DNA of 64,000 nt from Lysobacter lycopersici (lineage in GTDB: Bacteria; Pseudomonadota; Gammaproteobacteria; Xanthomonadales; Xanthomonadaceae), in assembly GCF_007556775.1 (NCBI RefSeq), contig NZ_CP041742.1, positions 1,998,001 through 2,062,000 on the forward strand, written 5' to 3'. Positions 25,622-34,575 of the stretch are shown here, piece after piece. Positions within the stretch are counted from its first letter, which is position 1, and every line of letters begins with the position of its first letter. The translations under genes and the position numbers were made by a program. Under the pieces are notes generated by a model, which did no database searches, was not told where the DNA came from, and was given only the letters and a program-made list of their open reading frames with translations.

Positions 25622-27970
25622 ATGCCTCGCTCCCTGACGGCGCCCGTCCGCCTTTCCCTCGCGCTGCTGTGGCTGGCGCTATTGCTGCTCGGCGGCTGGT
25701 GGCTGTCGCAGCGGCTCGCGCTCAGCGGCGACCTGCGCAAGTTCATGCCCGAAGCGCGCACGCCGGCGCAGAAGCTGCTGCTGGACGAACTCGGCGAAGG
25801 CCCGGGTTCGCGCCTGCTGCTGGTCGCGATTTCCGGCGCGGAACCCGAAGTCCTCGCCGCGCAATCGCAGGCCCTGCGCGAAGCCTTGTCGCACGACCGG
25901 CGCTTCGCCTTCGTCGCCAACGGCGGCGAGGTCGGCCTGGATGCGATTTCCGAACGTCTGCGCCCGTATCGCTACCTGCTCTCGCCGACGCTGGATAGCG
26001 AACGCTTCGACGCGGACACGCTGCGCGATGAACTGCAGCAGCGCGTGCAGGACCTCGGTTCGCCGGCGTCTGCGCTGATCGAACCGCTGCTGCCCTCCGA
26101 TCCGACGCTGGAAACGCTGAAGCTCGCCGAAAGCTGGCAACCGGCGAACGCGCCGCAACGGCTGTACGACGTGTGGTTTGACACGAAAGGAAAAGAGGCG
26201 TTGCTCGCGGTGCAGACGGTCGCGCCGGGTTTCGATCCGACCGGGCAACAGGACGCGGTGAATGCCTTGCAATCGGCATTCGCGAAGGCAAAAGGCAGCA
26301 GCAAATCGCGCATGGAAATCAGCGGGCCCGGCGCGTTCTCGGTCGAGATTGGCGGCCGCACCCAGCGCGAGGCGAGCTGGATCGGCAGCTTCGACACCAT
26401 CGGCCTCATCGTGTTGCTCGTGCTCGCCTATCGCAGCTGGAGGCAGCCGCTGTTCGGCGTGCTGCCGCTCGCGAGCGCGGGGCTCGCCGGGCTCGGCGCG
26501 GTCGCATGGTGGTTCGCCGGCGGCGTGCACGGCATCACCGTTGCGTTCGGCTTTACCCTGATCGGCGTGGTGCAGGACTATCCGATCCACCTGTTCTCGC
26601 ACCAGCGCGCCGGCATCACGCCGTGGCAGAACGCGCGCGCGATCTGGCCCACGCTCGCCACCGGTGTCGCGTCCACCTGCATCGCCTACGTGACGTTCCT
26701 GCTGTCCGGCGTCGACGGCCTGCAGCAGCTCGCTGTCTTCACCATCGTCGGCCTGCTTACCGCGGCGCTCACGACGCGACTCCTGCTTCCTGCGCTGCTC
26801 GATCCATCGCCGCGCGATCCGGCTTCGTGGCCGTGGGTGGAGAAACTGTGGAACGCGATCGAACGCGTGCCGCGTCCGCGCCTGCGTTGGTGGGCGCTGT
26901 TCGCCGTCGTCGCCATCGCCTGCATCGCCCTGCCGCGCGCGCCGTTCTGGCAGAACGACCTGTCGAAACTCACGCCGGTGCCGCCGGCGGCGCTGGCGCG
27001 CGATGCGCAATTGCGCAGCGAACTCGGCGCACCCGACGTGCGCTACCTGCTCGCGATCCGCGGCCGCGATGTCGAATCCGTTCTCGAGCAATCCGAAGCC
27101 CTGCGTCCCGCGCTGGATGCCGCAATCGCCAGCGGCAACCTCGCCAGCTACGACATGGCCGCGCGCTACCTGCCCAGCGCGAAGACCCAGCGCGAGCGCC
27201 AGTCGCGCATTCCGGATGCGGCGCGGGCGCAATCCGCGCTCGCCGATGCGTTGCAGGAATTGCCGTTCCGCGACGATGCGTTCGCGCCGTTCCTGTCCGA
27301 TCTCGAAGCCGCGCGCAAGGCGCCGCCGTTGCAGGCGGCCGACCTCGCCGGCACTCCGCTCGCGGCCAGCGTGTCGGGCCTGCTGTTGCAGCATGCAGGC
27401 GACGCGACCGCGCTGGTGTCGCTGGCCGGCATCCGCGATCCGCAATCGCTGGCAAAACTCGCCGTCGCGCACGGCGCGGAATTGCTCGATCTGAAGGACG
27501 CATCGGAATCGCTGGTCGTGGCCTATCGCGAACGCGTGCTGTGGGCGCTGGCCGGCGCCGCGGTCCTGCTCGCGCTGACGGTGTGGCTGGCCTTGCGCGC
27601 GCCGCGCCGCGTCGTGCGCGTGCTGTTGCCGATGGCACTGACCACATTGCTGATCCTGGCGGTGCTGCGCGTTTTCGGGGTCGAACTCACCCTGTTCCAT
27701 CTCGTTGCATTGATCCTCGCCGCTGGCCTCGGCCTCGACTACGCGCTGTTCTTCGACCACGCCGGCGACGACCACGCCGACCAGCTGCGAACGCTGCATG
27801 CACTGGTCGTGTGCAGCCTGACCACGCTGCTGGTGTTCCTGCTGCTTGCGCTGTCGTCGATCCCGGTGCTGCGCGCGATCGGCAGCACGGTGACGATCGG
27901 CGTCGTCGGCAACTTCGTGCTCGGCCTGCTGATCGCGCGCCACGACGTCGCGGCGGAACGCGATGTCTGA
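25622..27970 (+). CDS. MMPL/RND-family exporter (ApeM type)
   Basis: The 782-residue protein has the RND layout: TM1, a large periplasmic loop, TM2-6, TM7, a second loop and TM8-12. Each half carries an Asp-Tyr pair (D319-Y320 in GVVQDYPIHL, D706-Y707 in GLGLDYALFF) at the place of the proton-relay pair of MmpL3. It would move lipid-linked aryl polyene out of the inner membrane, driven by proton flow. It overlaps the next gene by 8 nt. Confidence 0.92.
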   Translation: MPRSLTAPVRLSLALLWLALLLLGGWWLSQRLALSGDLRKFMPEARTPAQKLLLDELGEGPGSRLLLVAISGAEPEVLAAQSQALREALSHDRRFAFVANGGEVGLDAISERLRPYRYLLSPTLDSERFDADTLRDELQQRVQDLGSPASALIEPLLPSDPTLETLKLAESWQPANAPQRLYDVWFDTKGKEALLAVQTVAPGFDPTGQQDAVNALQSAFAKAKGSSKSRMEISGPGAFSVEIGGRTQREASWIGSFDTIGLIVLLVLAYRSWRQPLFGVLPLASAGLAGLGAVAWWFAGGVHGITVAFGFTLIGVVQDYPIHLFSHQRAGITPWQNARAIWPTLATGVASTCIAYVTFLLSGVDGLQQLAVFTIVGLLTAALTTRLLLPALLDPSPRDPASWPWVEKLWNAIERVPRPRLRWWALFAVVAIACIALPRAPFWQNDLSKLTPVPPAALARDAQLRSELGAPDVRYLLAIRGRDVESVLEQSEALRPALDAAIASGNLASYDMAARYLPSAKTQRERQSRIPDAARAQSALADALQELPFRDDAFAPFLSDLEAARKAPPLQAADLAGTPLAASVSGLLLQHAGDATALVSLAGIRDPQSLAKLAVAHGAELLDLKDASESLVVAYRERVLWALAGAAVLLALTVWLALRAPRRVVRVLLPMALTTLLILAVLRVFGVELTLFHLVALILAAGLGLDYALFFDHAGDDHADQLRTLHALVVCSLTTLLVFLLLALSSIPVLRAIGSTVTIGVVGNFVLGLLIARHDVAAERDV

Positions 27971-28403
27971 GCGCATCGACATTGCCGCGCTCGTCCCGCA
28001 CCAGGGCGCGATGTGCCTGTGGCAAGAGGTGGTCGAACACGACGCGAATCGCGTGCTTCTGCGCACGGCATCGCATCGCGATCCGGAGAATCCGCTGCGC
28101 AGCGACGGTCGCCTGCGCGCGCTGCACCTCTGCGAATACGGCGCGCAGGCGATGGCGGTGCACGGCGGACTGCTCGGCCGCGAAACCGGCGTAGCCGTGC
28201 GCGCGGGCATGCTGGTCGCGTTGCGCGGTGTGGTTCTGCATGTCGCGCGCATCGACGACCTGCCGGGCGAGCTCGAGGGCGAGGCCACGCTGCTGGCGAG
28301 CGGCGTGGACAGCCAGCAATACGCGTTCCGCATCACCCACGCCGGCACGCTGCTGGCCGAGGGCCGCGCGGCGGTGATGCTGGGCGATGCGCTTGCCGGT
28401 TAG
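27963..28403 (+). CDS. Hot-dog dehydratase, ApeP-like
   Basis: The 146-residue protein has the APE-specific dehydratase pattern ALVPHQGAMCLWQEVVEHD and LCEYGAQAMAVHGGLL. Like ApeP it probably pairs with the small FabZ-like protein to dehydrate beta-hydroxyacyl-ACP. The start overlaps the exporter stop by 8 nt, indicating coupled translation. Confidence 0.85.
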   Translation: MSERIDIAALVPHQGAMCLWQEVVEHDANRVLLRTASHRDPENPLRSDGRLRALHLCEYGAQAMAVHGGLLGRETGVAVRAGMLVALRGVVLHVARIDDLPGELEGEATLLASGVDSQQYAFRITHAGTLLAEGRAAVMLGDALAG

Positions 28404-28412
28404 GATTCGCGC

Positions 28413-29144
28413 ATGAACGACACCATCAAGCGCGCACTCGTCACCGGCGGCAGCGGCGGCCTCGGCAGTGCGATCTGCCGGCGCCTCGCCGCGGACGGTT
28501 TCCACGCCATCGTCCATGCGAACGCGAATCGCGACCGTGCCGAACAAGTCGTCGCGGACATCGTCGCGAACGGCGGCAGCGCGCAGGCGGTCGCGTTCGA
28601 CGTCGCCGACGCGGAAGCGAGCCGAAGCGCGATCGAAGCACTGCTGCGCGACGGCCCGGTGCAGGTCGTGGTCAACAACGCCGGCATGCACGACGACGCG
28701 CCGATGGCCGGCATGAGCGAAGCGCAGTGGAAGCGCGTCATCGACGTGTCGCTGCACGGTTTCTTCCACGTCACCCAGCCGCTGCTGCTGCCGATGGCGC
28801 GCGCGCGCTGGGGCCGCATCGTCAGCGTGTCCAGCGTCGCCGCGGTGCTCGGCAACCGCGGGCAGGCCAACTACGCCGCGGCCAAGTCCGCGTTGCACGG
28901 CGCGACCAAATCGCTGGCGCGGGAAATGGCTAGTCGCGGCATCACCGCCAATGTTATTGCGCCCGGCGTGATCCGCGGCGGCATGGCCGACGACACCTTC
29001 AGCGACGAGGCGATCAAGCAGATGGTGCCGGCCGCTCGCGCCGGCACGCCAGGAGAGGTCGCCGCGCTGGTCGGCTTCCTGTGTTCGGACGCCGCCGGCT
29101 ACATCAACGGCCAGGTGATCGGCATCAATGGCGGCATGGGCTGA
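28413..29144 (+). CDS. 3-oxoacyl-ACP reductase, SDR family (ApeQ/FabG-like)
   Basis: The 243-residue short-chain dehydrogenase has the TGGSGGLG cofactor motif, NNAG, and the catalytic S141, Y154 and K158. It would reduce the beta-keto intermediate with NADPH in each extension cycle. It closes the core plus-strand block, nine bases after the dehydratase. Confidence 0.92.
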   Translation: MNDTIKRALVTGGSGGLGSAICRRLAADGFHAIVHANANRDRAEQVVADIVANGGSAQAVAFDVADAEASRSAIEALLRDGPVQVVVNNAGMHDDAPMAGMSEAQWKRVIDVSLHGFFHVTQPLLLPMARARWGRIVSVSSVAAVLGNRGQANYAAAKSALHGATKSLAREMASRGITANVIAPGVIRGGMADDTFSDEAIKQMVPAARAGTPGEVAALVGFLCSDAAGYINGQVIGINGGMG

Positions 29145-29210
29145 GCTTCAGCCACGATCGCGCGAACCGGGCGTAACATCGGATCGACCTCGCAATCCAC
29201 GGGTGAACGC

Positions 29211-29669
29211 ATGAATCGCACCTTCCGCCTGCTGTTCCTGCTGCCGCTCGCCTTGCTCGCCGCCTGCGCGACCTCGTCGATGATCACCGGCCGCGTGCGC
29301 CCGCCCATCGATCCGGCGCAGGTGCGCATCTACCAGGCGCCGCCGCCGGGCGGTTTCGAGGAAATCGCGCAGCTGGAAACGCAAAGCGGCGCGTTGATCT
29401 ACGGCGAGCAGAACAAGTTGAATTCGGTGCTGTCGCACCTGCGCAAGGAAGCGGCGAAGCTCGGTGCGAACGGCGTGCTGCTGGTCGGCACCGAGAACGG
29501 TTACGGCGGGGGCAACACCAGCGTCGGGGTGAGTGGCGGCAGTTTCGGTTCGCACAGTTACGGCGGTGTCGGCGTGGGCGTGGACATCACCCCGACCAAG
29601 AAATACGCGCACGGCATCGCGATCTACGTGCCGAATCCGCCGCCGCCGGCACCGCAGCCCGCGCCCTGA
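29211..29669 (+). CDS. Predicted lipoprotein of unknown function
   Basis: The 152-residue precursor has a lipobox (LLAAC) near residue 20. The body contains EIAQLETQSGALIYGEQNK and a glycine/serine-rich segment, then a proline-rich tail. Similar small outer-membrane lipoproteins occur in Xanthomonadaceae; the role is unknown. It follows the reductase by 66 nt in the same direction, so cotranscription is possible. Confidence 0.8.
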   Translation: MNRTFRLLFLLPLALLAACATSSMITGRVRPPIDPAQVRIYQAPPPGGFEEIAQLETQSGALIYGEQNKLNSVLSHLRKEAAKLGANGVLLVGTENGYGGGNTSVGVSGGSFGSHSYGGVGVGVDITPTKKYAHGIAIYVPNPPPPAPQPAP

Positions 29670-29773
29670 CCTGGTGTCGTTGCGGGAGTCGCGCGGCCGG
29701 TTACAGTAGCGGCCACGTGATCGGCGCGACGCTGGTCGCGACGGGGATTTCGAACTCAACCAGGGGAAACACG

Positions 29774-30400
29774 ATGTCGAAGGGATTCTTCCGCCTCGCG
29801 GCGGTTGCGTTGCTGCTGGCGGTCGCGCCGGCGATGGCCAAGTCCAACAAGCTGATGCAGCCGGCTGCGTCGCAAACCCAGCCCGTGCCCGCCGAAGGCA
29901 AGGCGCTGCTGATCATCATGCGTCCGTCGTACTACGGCGGCGCGATCGCCGCGTCGGTCTACGATGCGCCGGACGACCGCACCACGCTGATCGGCGTGCT
30001 CGGGCCGAAGGACAAGATCGCCTACCAGGTCGAGCCGGGCGACCACCGCTTCATGGTCATCGCCGAGAACGCGGACTTCATGGACGCGCACCTCGACGCC
30101 GGCAAGACCTACTACGCGGTGGTGCGCGCGCGCCCCGGCGTGTGGAAGGCGCGTTTCTCGCTGTTGCCGATCCGCGCGACATCGTCTGACCAGTACAACC
30201 TGCAGAGCGCCGATTTCAAGGAATGGAACGCGGCCAGCGAGTTCGTCGAGTCGACGCCGCGCGCGGATGCGTGGTTCGTCGAGAACCGCGCCAGCGTCGA
30301 GGAGAAGAAGGCGGATTACCTCAAGAAGTGGAACGTGATGCTGCCGCAGGATCGCGCCGAGCTCGTGCTGCATGCGGAGGACGGCGTCGCCGCGCCGTGA
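29774..30400 (+). CDS. Exported protein of unknown function
   Basis: The 208-residue precursor has a signal peptide ending near AMAKS. The body (EGKALLIIMRPSYYGGAIAASVYD, VEPGDHRFMVIAENADF, DAGKTYYAVVRARPG) has the beta-rich pattern of DUF2846-like periplasmic proteins, an uncertain assignment. GGGGAAA precedes the ATG at 29774. A strong terminator follows, closing the plus-strand block. Confidence 0.75.
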   Translation: MSKGFFRLAAVALLLAVAPAMAKSNKLMQPAASQTQPVPAEGKALLIIMRPSYYGGAIAASVYDAPDDRTTLIGVLGPKDKIAYQVEPGDHRFMVIAENADFMDAHLDAGKTYYAVVRARPGVWKARFSLLPIRATSSDQYNLQSADFKEWNAASEFVESTPRADAWFVENRASVEEKKADYLKKWNVMLPQDRAELVLHAEDGVAAP

Positions 30401-30417
30401 GTCGTACCGATGGAGTG

Positions 30418-30447
30418 AAAACGGCGCCGAAAGGCGCCGTTTTTGTT
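30418..30447 (+). terminator. Intrinsic terminator closing the plus-strand pigment block
   Basis: AAAACGGCGCC/GGCGCCGTTTTT with a GAAA tetraloop: stem 30421-30428 with 30433-30440, then TTTTGTTT. Confidence 0.92.
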
Positions 30448-30459
30448 TGGGTCGTCAGT

Positions 30460-30497
30460 GGCCGCGAATCTGAATCGGCCTGAACGAATTGTTAGCT
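30460..30497 (-). other. Degenerate attC-like site of the solitary cassette
   Basis: Read on the minus strand right after the cassette gene's stop: GCTAACAATTCGTTCAGGCCGA matches the left half of aadA-type attC sites, and GGCCG/CGGCC form the hairpin arm. A recognisable right R' box (GTTRRRY) is missing, as expected after insertion at a non-standard site or decay. Confidence 0.65.
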
Positions 30498-30498
30498 C

Positions 30499-30777
30499 TC
30501 AGTATGGATCAGGTTTTGCGTAGTGGAGCAGATACGGGTACATGGCCGGCCACAGAAGGATGATGGCAAGAAGCCATCCTTTCTGATCGAGTGAGTGCGC
30601 TTTCATCATGGCTCCGAACCATGCCAGAAGCGATGGAATCAAGAACATCGCCCCAAGGACGCTTCCTGTTGGTGTGGAGTCAGTAGCCGAGAAACTGGTG
30701 CCGGTCTTCTGCTGATAGGCGGTAAGAATCACAAGCGTGACCAGCGATGTGATGGCAAGTGCCTTAGTCACTCTCAT
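30499..30777 (-). CDS. Cassette-encoded small membrane protein, unknown function
   Basis: Not recognised. The 92-residue protein has an N-terminal hydrophobic segment (ALAITSLVTLVILTAY) and two more (GAMFLIPSLLAWFGAMM, WLLAIILLWPAMYPYLLHY). Its GC content is visibly lower than the neighbours, and no clear ribosome-binding site is seen before the ATG. Integron cassettes commonly carry such small orphan membrane proteins. Confidence 0.65.
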   Translation of the reverse strand: MRVTKALAITSLVTLVILTAYQQKTGTSFSATDSTPTGSVLGAMFLIPSLLAWFGAMMKAHSLDQKGWLLAIILLWPAMYPYLLHYAKPDPY

Positions 30778-30845
30778 GAGGTCTAACGCCTATTAGATCC
30801 AGAAACGGGGTGTATCCGGAATTCTGTTCCCGCCGCGGAAGCCAA

Positions 30846-32093
30846 TCAACCCGCCGAATCGACGCCATCGGGAGCCGGAAACTTCGCGCCCGCGCCGCGC
30901 ATGCACAACGCGAGCATCGGCGAAGTCATCATTGTCGTGACGATCGCCATACCGAACAGCATCGTGAACAACTCGCGTCCGACCAGGCCGGCGTCGAGCC
31001 CGATCTTGAGCACCACCAGCTCCATCAGTCCGCGCGCGTTCACCAGCGAACCCACCGCGAAACTGTCGCGCCAGCCATGGCCGGACCAGCGCGCGCCGAG
31101 CGCGCCGCCGATGACCTTGCCGGCCACCGCGACCACCAGCACCAGTGCGAACGCGCCGATGCCAGCGCCGACGAAGGCATCCGGCGTGGTGTTCAAGCCG
31201 GCCAGCGCGAACACCACCGGCATCAGCACCAACATGGCCACCGGTTCGAAGGCCTTGGCGAAATACGCGGCGAGGCGGTCGTCGCGCGGCAGGCAGGCGC
31301 CGAACACGAACGCGCCGAACACCGCGTGCAGGCCGATGGCTTCGGCGAACGCGGAACAGGCGACCAGGCCCAGCACCACCGCCACGAACGCGCCGTGCGT
31401 CGGCGCATCGCCATGCGCGTGCCGCAGCAGGCGCGCGAACAATGGTTTGAGCAGCAGGAACGCGATCGCGACCAGCGCGACGGTTCCGCCAGCGATCAGG
31501 GCGATGCCGTGGCCGCCGCGCGCGCCACCGAATGCGAGCACGGCAGCGAGGAAAATCCAGACCACGGCGTCGTCGATCGCCGCCGCGCCCAATGCGAGCC
31601 GCCCCGGATTGGTCTGCGTGAGATTGCGATCCTTGAGGATGCGCGCCAGCACCGGGAACGCGGTGGCCGAGATCGCCGCCGCGACGAACAGCGCGAACGG
31701 CCAGAACGCGAGGCCCGGCGGCGCGAAGCGCGGATACAGCGACGGCGAAATCGCCAGGCCCAGCGCCAACGGCAGCAGGAAGGCGAGCGATCCGGTGCGC
31801 GCAGCCGCGCGCAATTGCATGCGCGTGCCTTCGATGGCGCGCAGTTCCAGCCCCACCACGAACATGAACATCACCAGGCCCAGCGTTGCCAGCGCCGATA
31901 GCGGCGGCAGCGATGCGGCAGGGAACAGCCAAGCCTGCGCCTGCGGCGCGAGTGCGCCGAACACGATGGGCCCGAGCAACAGGCCCGCGGCCATTTCTCC
32001 GATCACCGGTGGCTGGCCGAAATGCCCGAGCAGCCAGCCGCAGGCGCGCGCCACGGCGAGGATCGCCAGCAACTGCAGCAGCAACGAAGTCAC
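30846..32093 (-). CDS. CPA2-family cation:proton antiporter, membrane domain only
   Basis: The 415-residue protein has about 12 membrane segments and the CPA2 Na+/H+ exchanger pattern, with the acidic pair in LGAAAIDDAVVWIFLA and SLVNARGLMELVVL. No C-terminal NAD-binding (RCK) domain is present, unlike the Kef-type protein at 61049. GTG at 32093 overlaps the stop of the second halogenase-like gene (GTGA), which puts it at the end of the ketosynthase operon. The exported ion is unknown. Confidence 0.88.
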   Translation of the reverse strand: MTSLLLQLLAILAVARACGWLLGHFGQPPVIGEMAAGLLLGPIVFGALAPQAQAWLFPAASLPPLSALATLGLVMFMFVVGLELRAIEGTRMQLRAAARTGSLAFLLPLALGLAISPSLYPRFAPPGLAFWPFALFVAAAISATAFPVLARILKDRNLTQTNPGRLALGAAAIDDAVVWIFLAAVLAFGGARGGHGIALIAGGTVALVAIAFLLLKPLFARLLRHAHGDAPTHGAFVAVVLGLVACSAFAEAIGLHAVFGAFVFGACLPRDDRLAAYFAKAFEPVAMLVLMPVVFALAGLNTTPDAFVGAGIGAFALVLVVAVAGKVIGGALGARWSGHGWRDSFAVGSLVNARGLMELVVLKIGLDAGLVGRELFTMLFGMAIVTTMMTSPMLALCMRGAGAKFPAPDGVDSAG

Positions 32094-33754
32094 GCGCCCG
32101 CCTGCGCGGGATCCAGGTTGGTTTCGAACCATTCCAGCGGCAGCATCGGCGCGTGCGCGGCGGTGTCGTGGCCTTGCAGCAATGCGTCCAGTCCGTGGTC
32201 GTCGATGTCGGCGAACTTCGAACGCACGAGCGCGAGCGTTTCCGCGGCGAGTTGGCGCATTTCCGCGACGTTGACGCGGGTGCGCGCGACATAGGCATCG
32301 TCGTCGAGCGTTTCGGTCAGCGCGCCGTTCATGCGCCGGCACCAGTCCAGCGAATGCTGGTCGTACGCACGCGCGCCATGCAGCGACGCCGCGGCATCGC
32401 GCGTGCCCCAGTCGCGCAGCAGCGCCTGCATCGCGAGGTTCAATGCGCGGCCCTCGGCGAAATAGGGGCGCAAGCGCGACAGCACCGGCAGCGCGGCCTG
32501 TCGCCCGCTGAAGAACAGCGGCGCCAGCAGCGACCAGTAGTAGGCGTAATCCCACAGGATCTTCGCCGGCATCACCCGCGGATGGCCGAAGACCGGGTAC
32601 TGGTCCTGGTAGAGCGTCAGCGTGTTTTCGTAGAACGAGAAATACAGCTGCTGGTACACCTCGGCGTAAGGCCCGACCGGTTCGCCGGCGAAGTCGTGGC
32701 GGATGAGTTCGCAGATGTAGGTGTTGCTGATCGCGATGAAGTCGCTGCCGGGCGAATAGAACGGATCGAGGAACACACCCGCTTCACCGGTGAGCGCCCA
32801 GCGGTCGCCGGAAAACACCCGCTTGCAGCCGTGCGAGAAATGGCGCAGGAACAGGAAGTCCTGCAGCCGGTGTTGCGGTTGCTCCAGCGCTTCGGCCGCG
32901 CGCGGCTGGTGCCGGCGCAGCCAGGCCATCGCCTTTTCGTGGGTGTTCATCGCCTCCATCGGATGCATCTTCGCGTCGCAGACGATGCCCAGCGAATGCG
33001 AATCCGAGGCCAGCGGGATCAGCCAGAACCAGTAACCCGGGCCGCACAGGTGGTTGGTCGATTTCCAGCGTTCGGCCGGCTGGAATCGCGTTCGCCAATT
33101 GCCCGCGTCGGTCCATGCGTCGAGGTCGATGCGGCCGTTGACGCGCCACCACGCCGCGTTGGCGTCATGGTCGTTGGTTTCGGCCAATCCGAGCTTGCGC
33201 TTGATCAGTCCGGCGCGGCCGGCGGCATCGACCACCCAGCGCGCGCGCAGCGCATGGCCGGCGCCCTCGTGCTCGAATCCCACGCGATGCATGCCGTCGC
33301 CATCGGTGAGATCGATGGTTCGCACCACCGCGCCATGGCGGAAGTCGACGCCGAGTTCGAGCGCGCGTTCGCCGAGGAAATTCTCGAAGCGGCCGCGGTC
33401 GAGTTGCCACGACGGCGTCGGCAGCAGGCGGCTGACGCCCATCTCGTTGCAGTCCTGCAGGTCGCGCTCGCCGTCGCAGAAGAAGTAACGCAGGCCGTAC
33501 TTGCGGACCTGCTCGCGCTCGAGGTGCTCGCGCAAGCCGAGCACGTGCGCGAAGTAGTGCGCGCCGATTTCCACCGTCGATTCGCCGACCTTGTGCGCGG
33601 CTTCGCGCACCGGGTGCGCGCGGCGTTCGAGCACCGCCACCGCCAGCGCCGGGTCCTGTTGTTTCAGCTGGATCGCGAGGCAAAGCCCGGCGAGGCCGCC
33701 GCCGAGGATGGCGACATCGGCACTTTCGACATCCGTGTCGTCGTTCGCGTTCAT
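32090..33754 (-). CDS. FAD-dependent halogenase-like monooxygenase 2 of the aryl-polyene locus
   Basis: The 554-residue flavoprotein has GGGLAGLCLA at its N-terminus, the EAAHKVGEST motif, K85 (VRKYGLRY) near the halogenase lysine position, and WxWxIP (W242-F243-W244-L-I-P247), then GDRWALTGEAGVFLDPFYSPGSDF. It is longer than enzyme 1, with an extra C-terminal helical region (about 400-554). Its start overlaps the glycosyltransferase stop and its end overlaps the antiporter start. A halogenase or polyene-oxidising role is inferred from motif and context. Confidence 0.8.
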   Translation of the reverse strand: MNANDDTDVESADVAILGGGLAGLCLAIQLKQQDPALAVAVLERRAHPVREAAHKVGESTVEIGAHYFAHVLGLREHLEREQVRKYGLRYFFCDGERDLQDCNEMGVSRLLPTPSWQLDRGRFENFLGERALELGVDFRHGAVVRTIDLTDGDGMHRVGFEHEGAGHALRARWVVDAAGRAGLIKRKLGLAETNDHDANAAWWRVNGRIDLDAWTDAGNWRTRFQPAERWKSTNHLCGPGYWFWLIPLASDSHSLGIVCDAKMHPMEAMNTHEKAMAWLRRHQPRAAEALEQPQHRLQDFLFLRHFSHGCKRVFSGDRWALTGEAGVFLDPFYSPGSDFIAISNTYICELIRHDFAGEPVGPYAEVYQQLYFSFYENTLTLYQDQYPVFGHPRVMPAKILWDYAYYWSLLAPLFFSGRQAALPVLSRLRPYFAEGRALNLAMQALLRDWGTRDAAASLHGARAYDQHSLDWCRRMNGALTETLDDDAYVARTRVNVAEMRQLAAETLALVRSKFADIDDHGLDALLQGHDTAAHAPMLPLEWFETNLDPAQAGA

Positions 33755-34575
33755 GCCATCCGCGGCGCGATGCCTGCCGAAAATTCGCCGTCCGGATCGT
33801 CGATCACCGGCGGATTGGCGTGGATGCTGCGACGCACGTCGCGGATGCCGCCGCGACGCAGGCACTGCATCACGATGTGGCTGGTGATGCGCCACAGGTC
33901 GCGCAACGGGCGGAAATGGCTGGGGCGGAAATCCGGCGCGCCATGGATCTGGTTGTAGCGCGCCTCGATCGGAATCGACACGCAGCGCGTGCCGAGTTCC
34001 TGCGCCGCCGACATCACGATCTGTGCTTCGAACACGAAATCCTCGCCGGGGATGCCGCTGCCGGCCAGCGCGCACACGTTCGCCGGATACAGGCGTTGCC
34101 CGCTCTGGCTGTCGGCGACCTGGTAGCCGGTGCCCCAGGCGATGCCCCAGTCGCCGAATTCGTTGGCCAGGCGCCGGTACATCGGCTGGTTCGCGCGATG
34201 GCGCAGGCGTGCGCCGATCACCAGCCAGCCGGGCCGGCGGTTCGCCGCGGCCAGCAGTCGCGGGATGTCCCCGGCGTGGTGCTGGCCGTCGCCATCCATC
34301 GTCACCACCGCCTGCGCGCCCTGGCGCAGCGCTTCGGCGAAGCCGTCGCGCAGGCCCGCGCCCTTGCCCATGCGCGCGGCGTGGCGGAGCAGGGTGACCG
34401 GCAAGTCCGAAATCGCGTCGGAGGTGCCGTCGTCGGAACCGTCGTCGACCACGATCACGCGGTCGCAATGCGCCAGCGCGCCCTCGACCACGTCGCGGAT
34501 GCGCAGTGCTTCGTTCAGCGCCGGGATCACCACGGCGATGTTCTCGCGCGTCAGCAGGGGAGCGGTGTCAGCCAT
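33751..34575 (-). CDS. Family 2 glycosyltransferase of the aryl-polyene locus (ApeJ-like)
   Basis: The 274-residue GT-A protein has VVIPALNEALRIRDVV, VIVVDDGSDDGT and the metal-binding TMDGDGQHH. Aryl-polyene clusters carry a related glycosyltransferase presumed to decorate the polyene or its lipid anchor. ATG at 34575 is chosen; a GTG at 34581 in frame would add two residues. It overlaps the preceding gene by 8 nt. Confidence 0.87.
   Translation of the reverse strand: MADTAPLLTRENIAVVIPALNEALRIRDVVEGALAHCDRVIVVDDGSDDGTSDAISDLPVTLLRHAARMGKGAGLRDGFAEALRQGAQAVVTMDGDGQHHAGDIPRLLAAANRRPGWLVIGARLRHRANQPMYRRLANEFGDWGIAWGTGYQVADSQSGQRLYPANVCALAGSGIPGEDFVFEAQIVMSAAQELGTRCVSIPIEARYNQIHGAPDFRPSHFRPLRDLWRITSHIVMQCLRRGGIRDVRRSIHANPPVIDDPDGEFSAGIAPRMA

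Larger units (their letters stand above)
30460..30787 (-). mobile_element. Solitary integron-type gene cassette
   Basis: Its boundaries on the minus strand are GGCG|TTAGAC at 30790-30781 (the recombined R' end, cut point at 30787/30786) and the attC-like left half at 30497-30460. Only nine bases separate TT from the ATG, the short leader typical of cassettes. One low-GC ORF fills the interior. There is no integrase gene nearby; the element sits between convergent blocks of the pigment locus. Confidence 0.65.

Noticed and set aside
29145-29210. Terminator between the ketoreductase and the lipoprotein gene
   Set aside because: No GC-rich stem followed by a T-run was found, so cotranscription remains possible.
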